Source of the DNA: an uncultured Parabacteroides sp.
GTDB taxonomy: Bacteria; Bacteroidota; Bacteroidia; Bacteroidales; Tannerellaceae
Length of the DNA stretch: 64,000 nt
Assembly: GCF_947855115.1 (NCBI RefSeq)
Contig: NZ_CANTZW010000019.1
Coordinates: 22,034-86,033, forward strand
Reading direction: 5' to 3'
The notes beneath the pieces are model-generated. The model saw nothing but the letters and a program-made list of their open reading frames with translations, was not told the origin of the DNA and searched no databases. A program made the translations under genes and the position numbers. Within the stretch, counting starts at the first letter, position 1. Each line of letters starts with the position of its first letter. Below, in pieces: positions 34,926 to 43,735 of this stretch.

Positions 34926-37022
34926 TCAGCTAATCATCCCCCAATTTATCTTCCTAGCGAATAGAGTTTTGAGCCTTTCGCTCAATATCCGATGCTGTTC
35001 GGACAATAATTCGGGGTCTTCGTCAAGAACTCCCTGAGCGATATCCCGCGCGTATTGAAGTATTTGCCCGTCGGCAGCCAAATCCGCTATTTTAAGGTCT
35101 ATCCCCTCGCCACTTTGCCGGGTACCTTCCAAGTCCCCGTGCCCCCGAAGACGAAGATCTGCCTCCGCAATCTCAAAACCATTCGTGCTGTTCACCATAA
35201 TCTCCAGCCGTTTCCGGGTATCGTTACTCAGCTTATAGGAAGAGACCAAGATACAATAGGACTGCTCAGCGCCGCGACCTACCCGGCCGCGAAGCTGGTG
35301 AAGTTGCGACAAGCCGAAACGCTCGGCGCTCTCGATCACCATAACCGAGGCGTTCGGCACGTTCACGCCGACCTCTATGACCGTAGTCGCCATCAAGATC
35401 TGCGCCTCACCGGAGATAAACTTCTGCATCTCCTTCTCCTTATCCGCCGCTTTCATGCGGCCATGCACCATACAAACCTTATACTCGGGGAAAACCTCCT
35501 TGAACGTCTCGAAACCAGCCTCCAAGTCCTTATAATCCAGTTTCTCGTTTCCTTCAATCAACGGATACACCACATAGACCTGCCGTCCTTTCCGTATCTC
35601 TTTCCGGAGGAACTCATAAAGCTGCGCCTTTTTATTATCATAGCGATGGAGAGTCTGTATCGGTTTGCGCCCCGGCGGTAACTCATCGATCACCGATACA
35701 TCCAAGTCTCCATACAAAGTCATCGCCAAGGTACGGGGAATCGGGGTAGCCGTCATCACCAGCACATGCGGGACGACCGCGTTCTTCTTCCAAAGGCGCG
35801 AGCGCTGCTCTACGCCAAAACGATGCTGCTCGTCAATGATCGCTAATCCCAGCGAAGCAAAAACCACCGTCTCCTCGATCAGCGCATGCGTCCCGATCAC
35901 GATCTGTATCTCACCGCTAGCGATGGCCGGCAATATCTTATCCCGCTCCTTTTTCTTGGTAGAGCCTGTCAAAAGGGCGACCTTCACGTCCATATCTTTC
36001 AGGAATCCCATGATCGTGGCATAGTGCTGGGCCGCCAATATCTCGGTAGGCGCCATCATACATGCCTGGCAATGATTATCTATCGCCAGCAGCATCGCCA
36101 ACAAGCCCACCAATGTCTTACCACTTCCCACGTCTCCCTGCAACAAGCGGTTCATTTGCCGTCCGCTCCCCATATCGGCCCGGATCTCACGTACCACCCG
36201 CTTCTGGGCATTCGTCAGCTCGAAAGGCAGATACTCCTTATAAAAGGTATTGAAATAATGTCCGACCGTGGGGAACAAGATCCCCTTCAGCTTCAACCTC
36301 CGGACGTTAGCGGTACGCAATATATTCAATTGTATAAAGAAAAGCTCATCGAACTTCAGACGTAGCTGGGCATCGCGTAACTTAACGGCAGATTCCGGGA
36401 AATGGATATTCCGCATCGCCTCCGTCATAGACATCATACGGACACGCTCCAGCACATCGGGGGAAAGCGTCTCCGGAACCTCCCAGTTCAACCAGCTTAA
36501 CAGGGTATATTGCAGGTTCTGGATCGCCCGGGAGTTTAGGAAAGACTTTTTCATCCGCTCCGAGGTACTGTAAAACGGGGTCAAGCCTTTCGCCACTTGA
36601 TCTGCCTGATCCAGGGAATCGATATCCGGATGCGGTATATTATAGGTATGCCCAAACTCCGTAGGTTTTCCGAAAACGATATATTCGGTATTCAGGCGGT
36701 ATTTATCCGTCACATAATTCAAGCCCTTGAACCATACCAGGTCAATCGTACCCGTACCATCCGAGAACTTAGCCACCAAACGTTTGCTCCGTCCCTCGCC
36801 CAGCGTATCGAAATAAAGGATCTGCCCCTTTAGTTGGATATAAGGCATATTCCCGCTAATCTCCGCGACCTTATAAAACCGGCTACGGTCTATATATTTA
36901 TAGGGGAAATAAAAAAGCAGGTCCTCATACGAGGATATCCCCGCCTCTTTTTGCAGGATATCCGCCTTCTTGGGCCCTACTCCCGGCAAGTACGTGATCG
37001 ATCGCTTATCAAGGTCCAGCAT
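34926..37022 (-). CDS. recG: ATP-dependent DNA helicase RecG
   Basis: A 698-residue superfamily-2 helicase, full length. An OB-fold wedge domain is at the N terminus; helicase motifs include Walker A LQGDVGSGKTLV, the DEQH box AIIDEQHRFGVEQR, MTATPIPRTLAMT, and motif VI LHQLRGRVGRGAEQSYC. RecG remodels stalled replication forks and branched recombination intermediates. It is the last gene of the S8 protease-xseA-xseB-ispD-recG operon, 22 nt after ispD. The 210 nt beyond it hold no gene. Confidence 0.97.
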   Translation of the reverse strand: MLDLDKRSITYLPGVGPKKADILQKEAGISSYEDLLFYFPYKYIDRSRFYKVAEISGNMPYIQLKGQILYFDTLGEGRSKRLVAKFSDGTGTIDLVWFKGLNYVTDKYRLNTEYIVFGKPTEFGHTYNIPHPDIDSLDQADQVAKGLTPFYSTSERMKKSFLNSRAIQNLQYTLLSWLNWEVPETLSPDVLERVRMMSMTEAMRNIHFPESAVKLRDAQLRLKFDELFFIQLNILRTANVRRLKLKGILFPTVGHYFNTFYKEYLPFELTNAQKRVVREIRADMGSGRQMNRLLQGDVGSGKTLVGLLAMLLAIDNHCQACMMAPTEILAAQHYATIMGFLKDMDVKVALLTGSTKKKERDKILPAIASGEIQIVIGTHALIEETVVFASLGLAIIDEQHRFGVEQRSRLWKKNAVVPHVLVMTATPIPRTLAMTLYGDLDVSVIDELPPGRKPIQTLHRYDNKKAQLYEFLRKEIRKGRQVYVVYPLIEGNEKLDYKDLEAGFETFKEVFPEYKVCMVHGRMKAADKEKEMQKFISGEAQILMATTVIEVGVNVPNASVMVIESAERFGLSQLHQLRGRVGRGAEQSYCILVSSYKLSNDTRKRLEIMVNSTNGFEIAEADLRLRGHGDLEGTRQSGEGIDLKIADLAADGQILQYARDIAQGVLDEDPELLSEQHRILSERLKTLFARKINWGMIS

Positions 37023-37044
37023 AACGTTTATGATTTTTCAGGTT

Positions 37045-37743
37045 TTACCGGGCAAACATCGCTTCCGCTATTAACAAATCAAAAGGGGTGGTAATCTTGA
37101 TATTCTCACGATCGCCGGGAACCGTATCGATCGCATGCCCCATCGCCTCCACCACGGAGGCATCATCCGTAAACAGAGACGAATAAGGTTGCTCATAAGC
37201 TTTTGCCAATATCCCCAGGTCGAACACTTGCGGGGTTTGTACTGCCACATAGCGGGAACGGTCTACCGGGTGGCTCCCTTTTCCGTCCGTCTCGCGCAGA
37301 GAATCGATCATCGGAACTACCGGGATAACGGCTCCCTTGGCAGCCGCCTTGTCAAAGCAAGCCCCGATAACCTCCGGAGAGACGAAAGGGCGAACACCAT
37401 CATGCACGGCGACCAAGCTCAGATCGCCCTCCTCAATCCCTTTCCGGCATCTTTCCTCCAAAATCCAACCCAATCCATTCTTGACCGAAAAGAAACGAGT
37501 ATCTCCCCCCTTCACGATCGCATGCGGAACCTTGCAACCGATTTCCTTGCAAAGCATATTCCAATACGGTAGATGATCTTCCGGAAGGACAAGGATTATA
37601 CGCGCGGAAGCATCCCAACGATGAAAAGCCTCCAACGTATGCATCAAAAGGGGTTTCCCTCGCATGGGAATAAACTGTTTCGGCAGATCTCCCCCCATAC
37701 GCAGGCCTTTGCCGCCGGCTACGATCAAGACGTACTTATCCAT
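37045..37743 (-). CDS. ispD: 2-C-methyl-D-erythritol 4-phosphate cytidylyltransferase
   Basis: A 232-residue nucleotidyltransferase. The CTP-binding loop LIVAGGKGLRMGGDLPKQF is at about 6-24, followed by VAVHDGVRPFVSPEVI and TDDASVVEAMGH. It makes CDP-methylerythritol in the MEP pathway of isoprenoid synthesis. The ATG overlaps the xseB stop by one base (TGATG); the frame can be extended by one codon to a TTG, which is less likely. Confidence 0.95.
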   Translation of the reverse strand: MDKYVLIVAGGKGLRMGGDLPKQFIPMRGKPLLMHTLEAFHRWDASARIILVLPEDHLPYWNMLCKEIGCKVPHAIVKGGDTRFFSVKNGLGWILEERCRKGIEEGDLSLVAVHDGVRPFVSPEVIGACFDKAAAKGAVIPVVPMIDSLRETDGKGSHPVDRSRYVAVQTPQVFDLGILAKAYEQPYSSLFTDDASVVEAMGHAIDTVPGDRENIKITTPFDLLIAEAMFAR

Positions 37744-37940
37744 CAATCCAACTCCTCCAATACTTTTTTAACTTCCTCATCCACCTTATATAATTTCTCC
37801 TTGCAGAGCTTAATCAAACGGGTAGCCTCTTTTACCTTCTCCGACAGGATATCGACATCCAAGTCTCCATGCTCGATCTCGGCTACGATCTTTCGAAGCT
37901 TCTCTACCGCCTCGTTATATGTTTCCTCTTTCTTTGCCAT
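37743..37940 (-). CDS. xseB: exodeoxyribonuclease VII small subunit
   Basis: A 65-residue helical protein with the XseB pattern TYNEAVEKLRKIVAEIEHG, DVDILSEKVKEATRLIKLCK. Several copies bind each large subunit (XseA) to form exonuclease VII, which degrades single-stranded DNA. It lies downstream of xseA across a 67-nt spacer that carries a hairpin repeat, and overlaps ispD by one base. Confidence 0.93.
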   Translation of the reverse strand: MAKKEETYNEAVEKLRKIVAEIEHGDLDVDILSEKVKEATRLIKLCKEKLYKVDEEVKKVLEELD

Positions 37941-37956
37941 AACCTTCTTTATTTAG

Positions 37957-38018
37957 TTGACAGTTGGCAAATGACAGTTGGCCGTTAATCCAAACGCAAG
38001 GCAACTGTCACTTGTCAA
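37957..38018. repeat. imperfect inverted repeat TTGACAGTTG type, overlapping the xseA 3' end
   Basis: TTGACA..TGACAGTTGGCC (37957-37983) and GGCAACTGTCACTTGTCAA (38000-38018) pair with one insertion in the left arm. The right arm contains the last codons and TGA stop of xseA. It fills the xseA-xseB spacer. Confidence 0.7.
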
Positions 38019-39351
38019 CCGTATTAATAATGCTTTTTACCTCACCATCGATGAAACGGGTCGTCAACTCATCGCCGGCCCGCAAATCGGCGGCATGCTT
38101 GATAATCTTGCCATCTTTCAGGGTTAAACTATATCCCCGCCTCAAGATATAATCGGGAGAAGCCATCTTGACAAACTGCTCCGTAAGCTGGATAAAACGT
38201 CCTCCCTCGGAAATTTTAGAGGCGACCCCGTTCCGTAAGCGAAGCTCCGTATTCTCAAGTACCGACTGGCGGCGAGACAACAGGCCCGATACCATCGAAG
38301 GTAAACGACTCGCTATCGTCTGCAACCCCGAGCGATTCCGCTCGATCCGGTTTACCACGATAGAAGGGAAACGGGTAGCTACCAATTGTAGATAGTTTTT
38401 CTGGCGGGATAGGATATCCATAGCCAATAAACTCACCCCCTGCCGCAAACTTTCCAACTCCTCGCCAACGCTATCCATCCGTGAAATAAGGAACTCGGCG
38501 ACAGCGGTCGGTGTCTTCATCCGGGTATGCGCCACCAGATCCACGACCGTATCATCCCGCTCATGCCCGATACCCGTGATAATCGGTAAAGGAAATTGAG
38601 CGCAATTCGCAGCCAACAGATAAGAGTCGAAGCTATTCAAATCAGAGGTAGCCCCACCCCCGCGGATAATCACGACCACATCAAAAAGATCCTGATGCCG
38701 GTAAATCCGGTCTAAAGCGGCTATCACCGAAGCCTCCGTCCGTTCTCCCTGCATCAAGGCCGGGAACAATTTGGTATAGAACGGATAACCTCCTTTATTC
38801 CGTGTCAACTGGTTCATAAAATCCTCGTAGCCGGCAGCCGTCGGGGAAGTAATGACAGCGATCCTTCTGGGAAGTAGCGGAAAAGGCAACTCCTTGTTCA
38901 GCGCGAACACCCCTTCCTCCTGCAATTGCCGGATGATCTCCATGCGCTTACGCACCATATCTCCCAACGTATAAGCCGGATCAATATCCAATACCGTAAG
39001 GCTCAACCCATACAGCTCATGGAACTCGACGGAAACCTTGACCAGCACTTTCAAGCCCGAGGCGAACATCTGCCCGGTTTCCATCTCGAAATAAGGTTTC
39101 AGCATACGAAACGTCTTCGCCCAGATAGACCCCCGCACCTTGGCTACCAATTGCCCGGTCTGCGCGTTCTTCTCCACGAATTCCAGATAACAATGCCCCG
39201 AAGCGGTATTCACCCGCACGTCGCTCATCTCCGCACGTACCCAGCAAGTATCCGGGAAAGCCCTCGACAGCGCTCCCCGTATACGAGTATTCAGCTCCAG
39301 CAACGACAGAGCCTCTCTCCCCTCCGATAAGTTATTTAGACTTGGCCGCAT
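38008..39351 (-). CDS. xseA: exodeoxyribonuclease VII large subunit
   Basis: A 447-residue nuclease subunit from the ATG at 39351 (MRPSLNNLSEGREALSLLEL). An OB-fold DNA-binding domain (about 20-120) is followed by the ExoVII catalytic domain with VITSPTAAGYEDFMNQL, VVVIIRGGGATSDLNSFDSY and PIITGIGHERDDTVVDLVAHTRMKTPTAVAEFL, then a long coiled-coil. The frame is open for 24 more codons upstream, but that would put the start deep within the S8 protease gene; the chosen start overlaps that gene by only 20 nt. The C terminus (TVDK, stop) is encoded by an inverted repeat. Confidence 0.93.
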   Translation of the reverse strand: MRPSLNNLSEGREALSLLELNTRIRGALSRAFPDTCWVRAEMSDVRVNTASGHCYLEFVEKNAQTGQLVAKVRGSIWAKTFRMLKPYFEMETGQMFASGLKVLVKVSVEFHELYGLSLTVLDIDPAYTLGDMVRKRMEIIRQLQEEGVFALNKELPFPLLPRRIAVITSPTAAGYEDFMNQLTRNKGGYPFYTKLFPALMQGERTEASVIAALDRIYRHQDLFDVVVIIRGGGATSDLNSFDSYLLAANCAQFPLPIITGIGHERDDTVVDLVAHTRMKTPTAVAEFLISRMDSVGEELESLRQGVSLLAMDILSRQKNYLQLVATRFPSIVVNRIERNRSGLQTIASRLPSMVSGLLSRRQSVLENTELRLRNGVASKISEGGRFIQLTEQFVKMASPDYILRRGYSLTLKDGKIIKHAADLRAGDELTTRFIDGEVKSIINTVDK

Positions 39352-40714
39352 ATTTACGCTCTTGTTTATAGGCTTTATATACATCCGGGATACCATATCC
39401 CAACTCCGCGTCCGGTCGCTCAAACTTACTTCCGAAACGCTTCAAGAGAGAGATTATCTCCTTATTCGTCAGACCGGGAAACGCCTGCCACAGGCAAACA
39501 CCCAATCCCGCCAAGATCGGCGTAGCGAAAGAAGTCCCGTTCGCGTAACGGATACTCCCGGTGGGATCTATCACGCAGCAACCCGTGCCTAAGGCTACCA
39601 CATCCGGCTTCACCCGATAATCCGCCGTGAAACCGACAGAGCTGAAATTGCTTTTCTTCTTGCGATCCGTGACAGCGCCTACCGTCAGTATATCCGGGGC
39701 GTCCGCGGGAAAGGTTATCTTCCCCCAGCTGCCGCCTCCCTCATTGCCGGCGCTGTTAAACAACAAGATCCCTTTCGACGAAGCCATCTTAGCGGCCCGG
39801 CTGATCAAGGAAGTATTCCCGTCCAACTGATCCTGATTATAGTTCAGTTCCTCTACGTCGAAGGAAAAATAACCCAGCGAGGAAGAGACCACGTCTACTC
39901 CCACGCTATCGGCAAACTCCATAGCCGCCGTCCAATAATCCTCCTCGATAGGAAACTCCGAACGGCTATCCTCGCTCTTTATCAGCCAATATCCGGCTTG
40001 GGGGGCCGTACCGATCATCAAGCCCGGAGCGTCAGCGGCCAAGCAAGACAAGACCTTTGTCCCGTGATCATCCCCCACGAAAACGCTCTGCCCGGGGAAG
40101 ACCACGTTATGCGTCCCCAACAATCTCAAGGAATCAAACACGCTGATCCGCTCTACGTTCATGAAACCCGCGTCGATCACGGCCACACGCATTCCTTCCC
40201 CCTTAAATCCCGCCTCATGCAATTTGATACCGTTCAGCATCTTGATCTGCTCCTCGGCATAACCGTAAGGCGATTTCTCCGGTTCATCGGTCGGCGTAAA
40301 CCGTGTGGTATCCTCCTCCTCCGCGGGAATACCGCTCTCCTCATCACCTTTCCAGACCCATTTCACGGAATCTACGATCGAGAGACGAGAGAGACGCTCG
40401 GCAACCAAGCTATCCGGACACGATACAACGACCGTAGAGAACCATTTACTCTCTACCACTGGCTTCCCTCCGTGAGCGGACAACGTATCCAGATAGGCCC
40501 GGGCGATCGGCAGATCCGACTCCGACACGGATATACCCTGCCGGGCCCGCCGCTCGATAGATGCCTTGGAAAGATATTCCTCCGGGTTATCCAGCGTATA
40601 GCCGGAATCCCCTTTATCTTTTAAATAAACCCGGAAACGAAAACTTTCCCCCGCGTATACCCCCAAAGAAAACAGGCAAAACACGAAAACGAATATCCCT
40701 ATATATTTACTCAT
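39332..40714 (-). CDS. secreted subtilase (S8) serine protease
   Basis: A 460-residue exported protease. A signal peptide (1-21) and a propeptide-like region (about 22-130) precede the catalytic domain with all three residues: Asp in MRVAVIDAGFMN, His in GDDHGTKVLSCLA, Ser in YANGTSFATPILAGLG; the oxyanion asparagine lies in LLFNSAGNEGGG. DAGF in place of DTGI is common in Bacteroidetes members. The C terminus YKQERKYAAKSK is basic, with no T9SS sorting domain. Why it heads an operon with DNA-repair genes is unclear; it may just share the promoter at 40739-40769. Confidence 0.92.
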   Translation of the reverse strand: MSKYIGIFVFVFCLFSLGVYAGESFRFRVYLKDKGDSGYTLDNPEEYLSKASIERRARQGISVSESDLPIARAYLDTLSAHGGKPVVESKWFSTVVVSCPDSLVAERLSRLSIVDSVKWVWKGDEESGIPAEEEDTTRFTPTDEPEKSPYGYAEEQIKMLNGIKLHEAGFKGEGMRVAVIDAGFMNVERISVFDSLRLLGTHNVVFPGQSVFVGDDHGTKVLSCLAADAPGLMIGTAPQAGYWLIKSEDSRSEFPIEEDYWTAAMEFADSVGVDVVSSSLGYFSFDVEELNYNQDQLDGNTSLISRAAKMASSKGILLFNSAGNEGGGSWGKITFPADAPDILTVGAVTDRKKKSNFSSVGFTADYRVKPDVVALGTGCCVIDPTGSIRYANGTSFATPILAGLGVCLWQAFPGLTNKEIISLLKRFGSKFERPDAELGYGIPDVYKAYKQERKYAAKSK

Positions 40715-40738
40715 AGAACCTCACATCATTACGAATCA

Positions 40739-40769
40739 CAAAGATAGACGATACCGCCGAATAAACAAA
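40739..40769 (-). promoter_or_regulatory. promoter of the S8-xseA-xseB-ispD-recG operon
   Basis: On the minus strand TTTG (40769-40766), 19-nt spacer, TATCTTTG (40746-40739): exact consensus. The leader is about 20 nt. The -33 box overlaps the start of the upstream Lrp-gene terminator. Confidence 0.82.
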
Positions 40770-40797
40770 AAAGCCCGGCGCAGGAATGGGCCGGGCT
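40766..40797 (-). terminator. terminator of the Lrp-family gene
   Basis: AGCCCGGC and GCCGGGCT-type arms around CGCAGGAATGG, GC-rich, followed on the minus strand by TTTTTTGTT. It lies 18 nt after the lrp-like stop codon. Confidence 0.88.
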
Positions 40798-40815
40798 GAT
40801 CTATAATTCTTCGTC

Positions 40816-41283
40816 TTATTCATTGATATTGCAGATAGGAATCTCGCGTTTAACGCTTTGGCGCAAAGAGATCAGCGTCTCCGTGGCCGTAACCCCCGGT
40901 ATCTCCTGTATCTTGGAGTTCAAAAGCTCCATCAGATGCTCGTTATCACGGGCATAAAGCTTGATCAGCATCGTATACGGGCCGGTCGTGAAATGGCATT
41001 CTACCACCTCGGGGATTTTCTCGAATTCGGGGACAACATCCTTGTACATAGAGCCGCGCTCCAATTTCACGCCGATATAAGTACACGTATTATACCCCAG
41101 TATTTTAGGATTGATGTGATACCCTGAGCCAACGATCACATTCATATCAATCATGCGTTGAACCCGTTGATGAATAGCTGCGCGAGATACACCGCACTCT
41201 TCGGCAACATCTTTAAAAGGAATCCTAGCATTCTTTGAAATAATGTTCAATATCTGCCGGTCCAGTTTGTCTATCTTCTCCAT
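40816..41283 (-). CDS. Lrp/AsnC-family transcriptional regulator
   Basis: A 155-residue regulator, standard length. N-terminal winged helix-turn-helix (LDRQILNIISKNARIPFKDVAEECGVSRAAIHQRVQRM) and C-terminal RAM ligand domain (YTCTYIGVKLERGSMYKDV, VVECHFTTGPYTMLIKLYARDNEHL). Members form octamers and respond to amino acids. The target is unknown; its own 5' region (41284-41340) is very AT-rich and has a TACTTTTG-like -7 box at 41331-41324, suitable for autoregulation. Confidence 0.93.
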   Translation of the reverse strand: MEKIDKLDRQILNIISKNARIPFKDVAEECGVSRAAIHQRVQRMIDMNVIVGSGYHINPKILGYNTCTYIGVKLERGSMYKDVVPEFEKIPEVVECHFTTGPYTMLIKLYARDNEHLMELLNSKIQEIPGVTATETLISLRQSVKREIPICNINE

Positions 41284-41393
41284 TTTAAATTCGCTTTATT
41301 ATATGCATTTAGATTTAATGTATCAAAAGTATATAATAAATTTGAATCATATATCATTGTGAAAGAAAAAAGTGATCAATAAATAATAAAAGC

Positions 41394-41425
41394 GGGCAAA
41401 AAATGCTTTTTAGCATAATTTGCCC
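41394..41425 (-). terminator. terminator of the FKBP operon
   Basis: GGGCAAAAAATGCT and AGCATAATTTGCCC pair around TTTT with two mismatches, followed on the minus strand by GCTTTTATTATT; 43 nt after the stop codon. Confidence 0.8.
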
Positions 41426-41467
41426 ACCTATTATCTTACAAACGTTTCGTTTTTACTTTTCCGTTTG

Positions 41468-42178
41468 TTACTCTTTTACGATGTCAAGCAACTCAACCTC
41501 GAACTTCAATACGCTGTTCGGTTTGATATCCTGTCCTGCGCCGCGCTCGCCATAAGCCAACTCCGACGGGATCCAGAAGATATACTTAGAACCTACTGGC
41601 ATGATCTGCAAGCCCTCGGTCCATCCCTTGATCACTTGGCCGACACCGAACTCAGCCGGTTCGCCGCGATCCACGGAGCTGTCAAACTTCGTGCCGTCCA
41701 ACAGTGTACCTGTATAATGTACCTTCACCTTATCGGTAGCTGTCGGCTTCGCGCCAGTACCTTCTTTCTCTACCTTATATTGCAAGCCGCTCTCGGTCGT
41801 GATAACACCTTCCTTTGTCTTATTCTCCGCCAAGAACTTCTCACCCTCTTCTTTTGTCTTCTTCGCTTCGCGGGCTTGTGCCTCCACGAAGTAAGTCTGC
41901 AAATATTGCTGAGCTTGCTGCGGAGTCATCTTCATGGCAGAAGAATCTCCCTTGATAGCCTGGATAAAGCCGGCGATCAAATCATCCACGTTTGCCTCGC
42001 CGCCCGGCAAAGTCTTCAAGTTTTCCTTATACCCGGCACCCGTACTGATACCAATAGCATAGCTCGCGCTATCGACAGAAGTCTTTAAGCTCGCGCTTTT
42101 GTGAGAATCACCGCAAGAGGTGAAGGAAGCGCCCATTGCTACAATCACTGTAGCGACTAATACACTTAACTTTTTCAT
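41468..42178 (-). CDS. FKBP-type peptidyl-prolyl isomerase, lipoprotein
   Basis: A 236-residue Mip/FkpA-like isomerase. The lipoprotein signal ends FTSCG with the cysteine at 22. A helical dimerisation region (about 30-125, with TPQQAQQYLQTYFVEAQAREAKK) is followed by an FKBP domain with DKVKVHYTGTLLDGTKFDSS, VIKGWTEGLQIMPVGSKYIFWIP and LAYGERGAGQDIKPNSVLKFEVELL. It should catalyse prolyl isomerisation in the periplasm. It is 22 nt after a paralogous cytoplasmic gene, so the two came from a duplication. Confidence 0.93.
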   Translation of the reverse strand: MKKLSVLVATVIVAMGASFTSCGDSHKSASLKTSVDSASYAIGISTGAGYKENLKTLPGGEANVDDLIAGFIQAIKGDSSAMKMTPQQAQQYLQTYFVEAQAREAKKTKEEGEKFLAENKTKEGVITTESGLQYKVEKEGTGAKPTATDKVKVHYTGTLLDGTKFDSSVDRGEPAEFGVGQVIKGWTEGLQIMPVGSKYIFWIPSELAYGERGAGQDIKPNSVLKFEVELLDIVKE

Positions 42179-42199
42179 TTTTCTTTTACTCTATATATA

Positions 42200-42787
42200 T
42201 TATTTTTCGATATCCAATAACTCTACGTCAAAAATCAACGTGCTGTTCGGCTCGATAGCCTCACCAGCCCCACGCTCGCCATACGCTAGGTTGGACGGGA
42301 TGAACAATCTCCATTTCGAGCCTACCGGCATCAACTGCAAGGCCTCTACCCACCCCGGGATTACCTGCGAGACCCCAAATACGGCGGGCTCGCCTCTCTG
42401 CACGGAGCTATCGAACACATGGCCATTGATCAACGTGCCGTGGTAGTGGCATTTTACCTTATCATTGGCCGTCGGTATCGCGCCCGTGCCTTTTTTCAGC
42501 ACCTCGTATTGCAAACCGCTAGGCAACTCTACCACTCCGGCCTTATGCTTGTTGATATTAAGGAACTCCTCTCCGGCTTTCTTGTTGATCTCCAGTTTCT
42601 CTTGCTGAAGCTTCGTGAAGTAATCGTTGATCACCTGTTTCGCCTCGTCGTAGCTGAGAGCGGGCTTTGCCTCCGTCAAGACGTCTTTCAATCCCTGTAC
42701 AAAATCTTCCACCTGAAGATCCTTGATGCCTGAGTTCTGGAAATTATTCCCGATACTTAAGCCAAGCGCATAACTTACTTTATCCAT
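42200..42787 (-). CDS. FKBP-type peptidyl-prolyl isomerase, cytoplasmic
   Basis: A 195-residue paralogue of the adjacent lipoprotein isomerase, with the same order of helical dimerisation region and FKBP domain (DKVKCHYHGTLINGHVFDSS, VIPGWVEALQLMPVGSKWRLFIP, LAYGERGAGEAIEPNSTLIFDVELL) but no signal peptide, so it acts in the cytoplasm. The ATG at 42787 (MDKVSYALG) is chosen; the frame runs six further codons to a TTG with no support. First gene of the two-gene operon. Confidence 0.92.
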   Translation of the reverse strand: MDKVSYALGLSIGNNFQNSGIKDLQVEDFVQGLKDVLTEAKPALSYDEAKQVINDYFTKLQQEKLEINKKAGEEFLNINKHKAGVVELPSGLQYEVLKKGTGAIPTANDKVKCHYHGTLINGHVFDSSVQRGEPAVFGVSQVIPGWVEALQLMPVGSKWRLFIPSNLAYGERGAGEAIEPNSTLIFDVELLDIEK

Positions 42788-42819
42788 TCTTTTTTTCTTG
42801 TTCAACTAATTATAAGCCA

Positions 42820-42848
42820 CAAAAGTAATGCTTTTAATCGTATAACAA
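42820..42848 (-). promoter_or_regulatory. promoter of the FKBP operon
   Basis: TTG (42848-42846), 18-nt spacer, TACTTTTG (42827-42820) on the minus strand, one nt short of the usual spacing; leader about 25 nt. Confidence 0.6.
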
Positions 42849-42947
42849 CGTTTTGTAAGAACTTTTTATTTCATTCAAAGCTTTTTACGAAATAAAGTCG
42901 TAACTTCGTAACTGTTAATATACATCTATACATTAAACAAGTAACAG

Positions 42948-43640
42948 ATGAAAAAGTTAGTCATACTTACCGGAGCGGGGATGAGCGCGGAGAGCGGTAT
43001 CTCCACATTCCGAGACTCGGACGGGTTGTGGGAGAAATACCGGGTGGAAGACGTGGCTACGCCGGAAGGCTTCGCCGCCAATCCTAAATTGGTCCTCGAT
43101 TTCTACAACCAGCGCAGAAGAGAACTATTGAATACGAAACCGAACGCCGGCCACCTCGGCCTAGCTGCCTTGGAGAAAGATTTCGACGTACGGATCATTA
43201 CCCAGAATATCGACAACTTGCACGAGCGCGCGGGTAGCAGCCACGTGATCCACCTGCATGGCGAGTTGATGAAGGCATGTTCCGTAAGGGATATGGATAC
43301 GACCTACGACCTATCGCCGGAGAACCCGGATATCCACCTGGGCGACAAAGATCCTCATGGAAACCAGTTGCGTCCTTTCGTCGTATGGTTCGGCGAGGCG
43401 GTCCCGATGATAGAGCCATCCATCAAGCTGGTGGAAGATTGCGATATCTTCGTGATCATCGGCACTTCCTTAAACGTCTATCCCGCCGCCGGATTGCTGA
43501 ACTACGTGCGCCGGGGCCAACCGATCTATTTGATCGACCCGAAAGACGTACGTACTTACCGCAACGATATCGAGCATATACAAGCCGGAGCCTCGGAAGG
43601 GGTCAAGAGGCTGACGGAGTTGCTTGCGCAGGGGCATTAA
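42948..43640 (+). CDS. cobB: zinc-less sirtuin, NAD-dependent protein deacylase
   Basis: A 230-residue sirtuin. NAD-site motifs GAGMSAESGISTFRDSDGLW (9-28), TQNIDNLHERAGS and the catalytic histidine H104 in HLHGEL are intact, as is VVWFGEAVP. Y53 and R56 in DFYNQRR match the Tyr-x-x-Arg signature of SIRT5/CobB-type desuccinylases. The two Cys-x2-Cys pairs that hold structural zinc in most sirtuins are missing: only C111 remains in the segment KACSVRDMDTTYDLSPENPD. It presumably removes acyl groups from lysine using NAD+ in the cytoplasm. Transcribed alone, divergent from the FKBP operon. Confidence 0.9.
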   Translation: MKKLVILTGAGMSAESGISTFRDSDGLWEKYRVEDVATPEGFAANPKLVLDFYNQRRRELLNTKPNAGHLGLAALEKDFDVRIITQNIDNLHERAGSSHVIHLHGELMKACSVRDMDTTYDLSPENPDIHLGDKDPHGNQLRPFVVWFGEAVPMIEPSIKLVEDCDIFVIIGTSLNVYPAAGLLNYVRRGQPIYLIDPKDVRTYRNDIEHIQAGASEGVKRLTELLAQGH

Positions 43641-43735
43641 TTCTGGATCCCGTGGTTTTCCGGTAGAATTCATATCCCGTTGGCAGAGTAAATATGTGCT
43701 AATTTTATTCTGCCAACAGGTTACATCATTATTAT

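Noticed and set aside
39352..39423. Longer xseA start adding 24 residues
   Set aside because: It would lie further inside the S8 protease gene, and the added residues do not look like an ExoVII N terminus.
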